From assembly GCF_030142045.1 (NCBI RefSeq), contig NZ_CP126242.1, positions 806,001 through 870,000 of the forward strand: a stretch of DNA of 64,000 bases, given 5' to 3'. How positions within the stretch are numbered: the first letter of the stretch is position 1; every line of letters begins with the position of its first letter. The translations under genes were made by a program, and so were the position numbers. Positions 57,678 through 64,000 of this stretch are shown piece after piece. Source of the DNA: Arthrobacter sp. zg-Y919. GTDB lineage: Bacteria > Actinomycetota > Actinomycetes > Actinomycetales > Micrococcaceae. The notes beneath the pieces were generated by a model. The model did no database searches and had not been told where the DNA came from. It saw nothing but the letters and a program-made list of their open reading frames with translations.

Positions 57678-60284
57678 ATGAAAAGTGCGTTGAGCGTAGC
57701 TGAGCTTGTAGGGCGTGCAGAAATCATTGATGAGCTCTGCTCCGCACTCGCCGGCGGCGGCGCAGGCGCAGTGATCCTCGGACGTTCCGGAGTGGGCAAG
57801 ACCGCGGTGCTCAACGCCGTGGCGGGCCGCCTCCAGGCCGACTTTCACATCGTCCCGGTGCGGGGCACCGCCATTGCCGCCGAGACACCTTATGGAGCCT
57901 TGGCCTACCTGATCAGCGGACTGCCTGAAGACGCGGCACACAATCCTGTGAAGCTGCTGCAGGACCTTAGCCGCTCCTTCGTGGCGCGGGCCGGGGGAAA
58001 GCGTGTCCTGGTGGCGGTGGACAACGCGGACCGGCTGGACCGGTTCACCATCATGGCCTTGTCCCAGTTGCTGCGGCGCGGGACCGTCGCCGTGGTGGCG
58101 GCTGCTTCCGTCCATTGGGAAGCCGACCCCGAACTGGTGCGCCTGTGGAGCGAAGGGCTGCTGGCGAGGGTTGATCTCGCGCTCCTCACCGAGCGGCAGA
58201 CCCGCCAGCTGATGCAGCAGATACTGGGCGCGGCGGTCTCCGGGCTTGCGGCGGCCACTATGTGGCAGGAAACCGAGGGCAGCCCGCGGTTAATCCGGCT
58301 CATGACCAACGTCCAGGTCCACTCCGGAACGTTGGTCCGCAGGGAATCCACCTGGGTCCGCACGGCCCCCTTCACCCGCACCGGTGAGGTCAGTGAAGTC
58401 GTGGACACAGTTCTGGCCCGGCTGGACGCCCCTGAACGGCAGCTGGTGGAAGTCCTGGCGCTGTGCATCACCCTTCCCCTGCCCCGGGCCCTGGAACTGG
58501 TCCCGGCCGCGGCCCTTGATGCCCTCGAGGAGCAGCAGGTGATCTCCGTGGCCGGCAACCCGCCGCGGGTCCGGCTAAGCGGCGGAACCCCGGGGTCAGT
58601 CATAGCGGCGAGCATGGCACCGGGACGGAGGAGGGAACTGTGGGAGGACATGTCGCCCCGGATGGACCCCGCCGGGCTGGAAGCAGAGGAACTCACCGCC
58701 TACGTGGGCTGGGCCCTGTGCTGCGGTGAGGAGCCCGGCCCGTCCGTGGCCCTCCGCGCGGCGCGTGCGGCCAACGAACGGGCGGATGGGGCCGCCGCCC
58801 TCCGGTTTGTCCGCGCGGTGCCCGTCGGGACGCGCAGCCAGGAGCTGGTCTGTGAAGAGGTCCGTGCCCTGCACGGCGCCGGGAAGCTGGCGGAAGCACT
58901 CGCCGCCTTCAAACAGATCGAACCGCGGCTGTCCCCTCAGGAGCGGGCGGGCTACGTGCCCCTGCAGCTGCTGCACAGCCAGACGCTTGCCCGTGTGCCG
59001 GGAGCCGGTGACCCTTTGGAGCCGCTGCTGGCAGTGGAGGGATCCCGCCCGGCGGAAGGGGACCAGCCGGAGCTGGCTGCGGCCCTGATCCTGGCGCACA
59101 GCAGGCTCGCCGCTGACGGGGGCCGTGTCCGGGAGGTTCCGGACGAACTCTTCGGCCTGTCCGGGAAAGCGGAGCTGAAACCCTCCACCCGGATACATGC
59201 CGCCGCGCTGTCGGCGAATATCCTGGCCCTGTCCGGGCGGACAAGCGAAGCGCTGGATATTCTCGCGCAGCTGGGGGCGCCCAAGGATTATGCCCTCGGT
59301 CCCGGGAACGCCACGGAAGTCTGCACCCGCATCTTCGATACCTATGTCCTTTCGGGCGAGCTCGACCGGGCAGCGGATTTCGTCAAAGCCTTCGACAAGA
59401 CCGGAATCCGGCCTTCCTATGCGGGCAGCGCCGGTGAACTGGCGGTGGCGGTCCTGGCCGCCTGGCAGGGGCAGGACGGTGCCGCCCGGGAAGCACTTAC
59501 CGGCGGCATGGGGCAGCTCAGGGTCCACGATCCGCACGATATGCTCCCACTTGCCCGCACCCTGTCTGCCTACCTCAACCGGGAGCGGCACGCTGAATCC
59601 GGCGAAAGCCTGAACCAGGCACACAACGCGAAGCAAAACTCCGGCTACTTCCGGGGATTCCTGATCCGCTATTTCGCTCTCCAGGCCGGGAACAACGATG
59701 CCGGGCTCCGCTGCAGGCGGCTCCGCGAGGAAGCCGGGTCCGCCCAGGCTGCAGGTTACGCGGCGCCGGCGCTCCATTTCCTGGCGGCAGCCGTCCAGTC
59801 GGGGGACCGGCAGGCGGCCGCGGACCTCCTCGCGGCAGCGGACGACGCCGGCGGAAGGTTCGGTTCCCTGGTGTCGGACTTCGCCGCCGGCGTCCTCCAC
59901 GATGATCCTTCCCTGCTCGTAAACGCCGCACAGGGTTTCCGGAACCTTGGACAGCACCTGTTGTGCCGTAGCGCCGCCCACGCGGCGGAGGAAAGCGCGG
60001 TGCACGGCAGTCCGGGGGAGCGCAGGGCACTGGCGAGGTCTGCCCGCGCCCTGGCAAACGCCAGTCTGCGGTCAATGCAGCACGTCGGCGGACGGGCGGA
60101 AACTCTGGCCGGATTGAGCGCATTCGAGGCGGATCTTGCGCACCGGGCCGTCACGCTGGCCACCACCACGCAGATCGCCGGGGAGTTGAACCTATCGCCC
60201 CGAACCATCGAGTGGCACCTGGGAAAGATCTTTGCGAAGCTCCACGTCTCCGGGCGTTCCGAACTTGCCGAGATCCTGGCCTAG
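57678..60284 (+). CDS. large LuxR family ATPase regulator (LAL/STAND type), first of three
   Basis: An 868-residue signal-transduction ATPase. Walker A GRSGVGKT at residues 35-42, a Walker B-like LVAVDNADRLD near 115 in which Asn replaces the second acidic residue, a long helical TPR-like middle, and a C-terminal HTH (last 60 residues: QIAGELNLSPRTIEWHLGKIFAKL). The usual LuxR lead-in LTxRExEV is degenerate (LSAFEADLAHRAV). The frame opens at GTG 57657; ATG 57678 is my choice, but no clear ribosome-binding site supports either. The next regulator begins 22 bases downstream. The inducer is unknown. Confidence 0.88.
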   Translation: MKSALSVAELVGRAEIIDELCSALAGGGAGAVILGRSGVGKTAVLNAVAGRLQADFHIVPVRGTAIAAETPYGALAYLISGLPEDAAHNPVKLLQDLSRSFVARAGGKRVLVAVDNADRLDRFTIMALSQLLRRGTVAVVAAASVHWEADPELVRLWSEGLLARVDLALLTERQTRQLMQQILGAAVSGLAAATMWQETEGSPRLIRLMTNVQVHSGTLVRRESTWVRTAPFTRTGEVSEVVDTVLARLDAPERQLVEVLALCITLPLPRALELVPAAALDALEEQQVISVAGNPPRVRLSGGTPGSVIAASMAPGRRRELWEDMSPRMDPAGLEAEELTAYVGWALCCGEEPGPSVALRAARAANERADGAAALRFVRAVPVGTRSQELVCEEVRALHGAGKLAEALAAFKQIEPRLSPQERAGYVPLQLLHSQTLARVPGAGDPLEPLLAVEGSRPAEGDQPELAAALILAHSRLAADGGRVREVPDELFGLSGKAELKPSTRIHAAALSANILALSGRTSEALDILAQLGAPKDYALGPGNATEVCTRIFDTYVLSGELDRAADFVKAFDKTGIRPSYAGSAGELAVAVLAAWQGQDGAAREALTGGMGQLRVHDPHDMLPLARTLSAYLNRERHAESGESLNQAHNAKQNSGYFRGFLIRYFALQAGNNDAGLRCRRLREEAGSAQAAGYAAPALHFLAAAVQSGDRQAAADLLAAADDAGGRFGSLVSDFAAGVLHDDPSLLVNAAQGFRNLGQHLLCRSAAHAAEESAVHGSPGERRALARSARALANASLRSMQHVGGRAETLAGLSAFEADLAHRAVTLATTTQIAGELNLSPRTIEWHLGKIFAKLHVSGRSELAEILA

Positions 60285-60306
60285 GAACAGAAGGGCAGGG
60301 GAAGGG

Positions 60307-63006
60307 ATGTACGGGTTGAACCCGAGGTCGCTGGCAGGCAGGGACACCATGCTTGTCGCCGTGCTCGAGAGCCTCCGCCGGCCACCCGGGCACGGGGCCG
60401 TCATCGCTGCGGAAGCCGGGATGGGCAAGACTGCGGTGGCTACGGCTGCCGTGCAGGAACTGCAGGGCCCCGTGTACTGGGTCTACTCAAGCCCGGCACT
60501 GAAGTCCGTACCGTACGGTGCGCTCGCAGCACTCCTGCCAGACCTCGCTCCGGGGCAGACCGGGTCTTCGCTGGCAGTGATGCGGGCGCTCATGGCGCGG
60601 TTCTTTCCGACGTCGCCGCCAGGGGGAGCACCCGCTTTCCAGCCGGGCCGGGAACCCCTGGTCGTCGTCGACGACGCGCACGACATCGACGGGTATAGCC
60701 TCGACCTCCTCGCCCAGCTCCTTGATGCCCGGTACATCAGGCTTCTTGTCCTCACCCAGGCGTTCGCGGACATTTCCGGCATCCTTCCGCACATGTGGGA
60801 CGGGCAGCTGACCCGCCACCGGCTGCGGGCCCTGGCCGAACCGGAAGTCCTGCAGCTGTGCGAGCAGGAGCTTCAGGGGCAGGTCAGCACTACAGCCGCC
60901 GTCGAGTTGACCCGCCTGACCGGGGGGAACCCGATGTACCTGCTCGCGCTGATTGACGAGTCGGTCCGCAGCGGCTTCCTGGTTCAGCGGCACGGAGTCT
61001 GGGTAACGACCGAGAGCGAGCCTCCGGTGGGCGGGAGGGTCGGAGACCTCGTCAAGGCGCAGGTAAGGAGCCTCGGCCCCGCAGACCGCACAGCGATGGA
61101 GACAATCTGCCTTGCCGAACCGCTGCCCCTGCGGTCGGCTTTCCGGCTCGGCCTGCACGCCTCGGTGGACCGTCTCACGGAGGCCCTCCTTGTGGTGGTT
61201 TCAGGAGACCACGACGGCGGACAAACGCTGCGGCCCCTGCATCCCATCTATGGGGAAGTGGTCCGGTGGATGGTCCCGGCAGCGCGGAGCGCGCGTCTCC
61301 TGAAAGAACTGGAAAGCGTTCCGGCAGGGATGGGCCTGGGGGAGGAGGGGGTGCTCCGCCGGGTTTCCTGGTCGCTGGCACTGGGGGCGCCGGTCCCCGG
61401 GCGAGAGCTGCTGCGCGCGGCCGAAAGCGCAAACAACCGCTCGGATCCGCGGCTGGCCCTCCGGGCCGCTGCCGCAGTGGGGAGCGGCGAACTGCGGATC
61501 TGCGCACGGGTACAGGAGTCCCGCGCGTTGCTGCTGCTGGGTGAGACTGCCGCCGCAGCGGAAGCCCTGGAGGGGGTGCTTGAGCAGGCGCCGGATCTGC
61601 GCACCGTGAAACAGGCAATGATGGTTCATATCCAGCTGGCGTTGCAGTCGGCGGCGGCATCCGGGTGGGCGGTTCCCCTGGCACAGCGGTGGAACCGGGA
61701 AATTGACCGCCTTTCCGGACGCGAATCCTCCGACTCCGAGGAACGTGCCCGGGGCGGCGCGCAGATGCTCGATCTGCTCGGCCGGATCAGGAAAGGCGAG
61801 TATGCCCACACCGAACTGGAACTCGCGGAGCTCCTCCGCAGTGCCCGTGCGGGTGGCCACACAGAGGCGGTCGTCATGGCCGAGGCCATGATGGCCGAAG
61901 TCCTGGTGGCAACCGGTCGCGCCCAATCAGCGCTCGGACATAGTACGGCCGCCATGGAACTGCTGCGGGAAGGTACTTCCGGGTCCCGGCTCTTTGGTCC
62001 GTTTGTCCTGCACCGGCACCTCACGGTCCTGACGTGGCTGGGGGAATGGGAGCAGCTGCAGCAGTGCGTCGCCTCTGCGGATTCCCCCGACCAACGCACG
62101 CTGTTGCATTCCGGCGGCTTCGCAGACTTCTCCGTGGGGATTGGCCACCTGCGCGCCGGGTCCCTGGAAGATGCCGTAAAGGACTTTTGTGCAGCGGCCG
62201 AAGCAGCTGCGATCAATGATCCTGAAGGTATTCTCCCGCTGTCCCTGGCACTTGGCTCCTTTGCCGCAGGCAGCCTGGGCCACCGGGACCTCGCTTCGCG
62301 GCTGCTTGAAACCGCAGAGCGGACAGCCCCGCGGGGAGCCGAGCATTACCAGCTGCTGGCCGAAGGCATCCTGGCCGGTGGAAGGCTCGCCCGGAATTCA
62401 GACGATGCTGCCCTGCACGAACTGCGGAACGCGGCCGCCGCCGCGCAGGAGCGGTCATTCACCGCCACGGAATTCACCCTGCGCCATTTCGCGATGCGCA
62501 TGGGTGATTTCTCCGATGCCGGGCGGCTGTTGAAGGTAACAGAAGGATTCGAAGGTCCGCAGGCGCCCGCGTTGAACCGGGTGGCGCGCGCCGTCGTCGA
62601 CCAGGACAGTGCGGCGCTGGTGGCGCTGGCCTCGGACCCGGACCCGGAACTGGACCCGCAGCTGGCACGCCAGTGCCTGCTTGAAGCCCAGCGCCTTGCC
62701 CGCAGGAATGATGACCGTGTACTGCTGAACCGGATACAACGGCTGCTGGGGCGGAACGGCGGCGGCAGCCGCGGTGCGCTTCCCCAGCTGACCCGGCGGG
62801 AACGCGACGTCGCGGCGCTGGTAGCGGCCGGACAGCGCAACGCCGACATTGCCAAGGCATTGAAACTCTCCGTCCGGACCGTGGAAGGCCACATCTACCG
62901 GATCTACGAAAAGCTCGGGATCAGCCGCCGGGATGAACTGAAAGCCCGGTTCCCCCTGCTGGACCACCCCTCCGGCGGCTGGAGCCGACCGTTGCCGGCC
63001 GAGTAA
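60307..63006 (+). CDS. large LuxR family ATPase regulator, second of three
   Basis: An 899-residue paralogue. Walker A AEAGMGKT at 35-42 (allowed A-x4-GKT form), canonical Walker B LVVVDDAHDID near 120, the STAND-type LTGGNPMYLLALI further on, a long TPR-like region and a canonical C-terminal LuxR HTH at about 827-885 (LTRRERDVAALVAAG, then LSVRTVEGHIYRIYEKLG). ATG 60307 follows the purine-rich AGGGGAAGGG; the frame opens at 60232 inside the previous gene. Co-transcription with the first gene is likely. It has the most intact motifs of the set. Confidence 0.9.
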   Translation: MYGLNPRSLAGRDTMLVAVLESLRRPPGHGAVIAAEAGMGKTAVATAAVQELQGPVYWVYSSPALKSVPYGALAALLPDLAPGQTGSSLAVMRALMARFFPTSPPGGAPAFQPGREPLVVVDDAHDIDGYSLDLLAQLLDARYIRLLVLTQAFADISGILPHMWDGQLTRHRLRALAEPEVLQLCEQELQGQVSTTAAVELTRLTGGNPMYLLALIDESVRSGFLVQRHGVWVTTESEPPVGGRVGDLVKAQVRSLGPADRTAMETICLAEPLPLRSAFRLGLHASVDRLTEALLVVVSGDHDGGQTLRPLHPIYGEVVRWMVPAARSARLLKELESVPAGMGLGEEGVLRRVSWSLALGAPVPGRELLRAAESANNRSDPRLALRAAAAVGSGELRICARVQESRALLLLGETAAAAEALEGVLEQAPDLRTVKQAMMVHIQLALQSAAASGWAVPLAQRWNREIDRLSGRESSDSEERARGGAQMLDLLGRIRKGEYAHTELELAELLRSARAGGHTEAVVMAEAMMAEVLVATGRAQSALGHSTAAMELLREGTSGSRLFGPFVLHRHLTVLTWLGEWEQLQQCVASADSPDQRTLLHSGGFADFSVGIGHLRAGSLEDAVKDFCAAAEAAAINDPEGILPLSLALGSFAAGSLGHRDLASRLLETAERTAPRGAEHYQLLAEGILAGGRLARNSDDAALHELRNAAAAAQERSFTATEFTLRHFAMRMGDFSDAGRLLKVTEGFEGPQAPALNRVARAVVDQDSAALVALASDPDPELDPQLARQCLLEAQRLARRNDDRVLLNRIQRLLGRNGGGSRGALPQLTRRERDVAALVAAGQRNADIAKALKLSVRTVEGHIYRIYEKLGISRRDELKARFPLLDHPSGGWSRPLPAE

Positions 63007-63368
63007 TTTGCTGCACAAACACCAGTAGCTTTTACTCGGGTGCCGCTGTTGGAGGGTTCGTAGCGTTAGAAGCGCAACTCAAGGTCCAACCGGACCGCAG
63101 CGGGCACATCCAGGGCACATCTGGCATTATCCAGAGCTCAACGGGCGGCCCACTGCACCGGTACCTCGGGTCCCATATACGGAGCCGGCGGCGTCGATGC
63201 CCTCTGAGACCGGGGCGTCCCCCCAGCCGCCGCCGGCTCCTTCCCGGAACATTCCATGGCGCTGCCCAATGGACGCTGGCCGATTTGGCGCCGGCTGACC
63301 CACAACGCTGACCCACTACAAGACCGTGACGCAACAGCGGCGGGTGACGCCGGCGGAGGAGCCGTTCG
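63007..63368. promoter_or_regulatory. spacer before the third regulator with candidate promoter
   Basis: A gene-free stretch of 362 bases. TTGCTG (63008-63013) and TTTACT (63031-63036), 17 bases apart, are a possible promoter right after the second regulator's stop. GGAGGA at 63355-63360 is a good ribosome-binding site for the third gene. No repeat or RNA element was recognised in the rest. Confidence 0.35.
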
Positions 63369-64000
63369 ATGGAAGTTGCCGGACGCCCACTGCACCGTGA
63401 AGACAGCCGCCCCGAAGACAGCCGGAACCCCGGTAACGAAGCCGGTTTCCGTCCGGGCGTCCCTGTGCTGGCCCAGATGAAGTATGCCGCGGCCCGTGCA
63501 ATTGAAGCACTCTCGGAAGGCAAGAGTGTTGTGGTCACGGGGGCACCGGGAACAGGTAAATCCACTGTTATGGCCGGCGTCCTGGCCGGCCTGGGCAGTG
63601 GTTATTCGGTGCTGCAGCTTCGCGGAGCAGCATCGTGGTCCGGCAGGCCGTTCGACGGACTGCTCTGGCTGTTGAGCGAGCTTCCGCCCGAGTCCCTCTC
63701 GGATCCGGTCTATGTCCTCCAATACGTCCGGAGCGTGTTCCGGGAAAGGGCGACCGGTCGCACGCTGGTTCTTGCCGTGGAGAACATAGAGGATCTGGAT
63801 GGGGCAACCACTGCCGTCCTCCTTCAACTGTGCAGGGCGGGTTCGGCGCTCATCCTGTGCACCGTCCGGGACCTGTCCGCCTGCACCGGGGAATTCGTCC
63901 GGTGGTGGGCCGAAGACGGGGTGCATAAGGAGAGTCTCGAGGCGCTGCGTCCCAGTGGAACCCGCGCCTTGCTGGAGGGGTTGGCAGGAGGAGCGGTTTC
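63369..64000 (+). CDS. P-loop ATPase regulator, third of three (5' part only)
   Basis: The N-terminal 210 residues of a protein cut by the window edge; the frame stays open to base 64000. It has an Asp/Arg-rich 35-residue start, Walker A GAPGTGKST at residues 58-66, and LVLAVENIEDLDGATTAVL, a Walker B-like strand with Glu-Asn where Asp-Asp is expected. Layout and position suggest a third LAL-type LuxR regulator, but the HTH lies outside the window. ATG 63369 has GGAGGA eight bases upstream. Confidence 0.8.
   Translation, partial: MEVAGRPLHREDSRPEDSRNPGNEAGFRPGVPVLAQMKYAAARAIEALSEGKSVVVTGAPGTGKSTVMAGVLAGLGSGYSVLQLRGAASWSGRPFDGLLWLLSELPPESLSDPVYVLQYVRSVFRERATGRTLVLAVENIEDLDGATTAVLLQLCRAGSALILCTVRDLSACTGEFVRWWAEDGVHKESLEALRPSGTRALLEGLAGGAV

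Noticed and set aside
63032..63565. Minus-strand ORF in the spacer before the third LuxR-type gene
   Set aside because: It overlaps the P-loop-encoding frame on the plus strand, has no recognisable domain, and its arginine/proline composition is typical of a shadow frame.

Overview
The window looks like a core chromosomal stretch of a high-GC actinobacterium of the Micrococcaceae (Arthrobacter group or a close relative). Evidence: strong G/C third positions, frequent GTG/TTG starts, a mycothiol S-conjugate amidase, a WhiB regulator, a resuscitation-promoting factor, DUF4307/DUF4245/DUF3499/DUF5719/TIGR03089 proteins, and a gene order (gtrA, purK-purE, LCP, TIGR03089, whiB2, zincin-like, DUF3499, ahcY) that parallels the Rv3248c-Rv3277 region of M. 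tuberculosis. No insertion sequence, prophage or CRISPR array was seen.

Layout. 0-8.3 kb: mycothiol detoxification (mca), a DUF255 thioredoxin-fold protein, TrhA, a prenyl diphosphate synthase, PIN-PhoH, an orphan prepilin peptidase and a Nudix hydrolase. 8.3-10.8 kb: an autoregulated tetR-MFS efflux operon with a perfect 28-bp operator. 10.9-14.9 kb: DUF4245, carbonic anhydrase and fumC, divergent from glpX. 15-20.8 kb: FemX-like transferase, manA, then purK-purE-LCP. 20.9-31 kb: gtrA, TIGR03089, whiB2, a large membrane glycosyltransferase, DUF5719, zincin-like, DUF3499, Trm112, ahcY. 31-39 kb: a TIGR01906 membrane protein with an acidic repeat domain, acyl-CoA ligase, protein mannosyltransferase, rsmI, aldehyde dehydrogenase. 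39-44 kb: MoxR/DUF58/transglutaminase operon. 44-57 kb: housekeeping block TatD, rpf, rsmA, ispE, ABC-F, tRNA-Gln, glmU, prs, rplY, pth, interrupted by an XRE/TPR regulator and a TetR-Nudix fusion gene. 57.6-64 kb: three tandem large P-loop regulators, two with a visible LuxR HTH, the third cut by the window end.

The genes converge on envelope building: prenyl carrier (uppS), UDP-GlcNAc (glmU), mannose supply (manA), glycosyl and mannosyl transferases, LCP attachment, FemX bridge addition and Rpf remodelling. Nucleotide and translation functions (purEK, prs, rsmA, rsmI, rplY, pth) lie among them.

The least ordinary features are the TetR-Nudix fusion, the apparent ATT start of the glycosyltransferase overlapping the whiB2 stop codon, the three-gene LuxR/STAND array, the perfect tetR operator, and a 15-bp coding tandem repeat in the TIGR01906 gene. 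All functional calls come from reading motifs and gene order; no database search was run.
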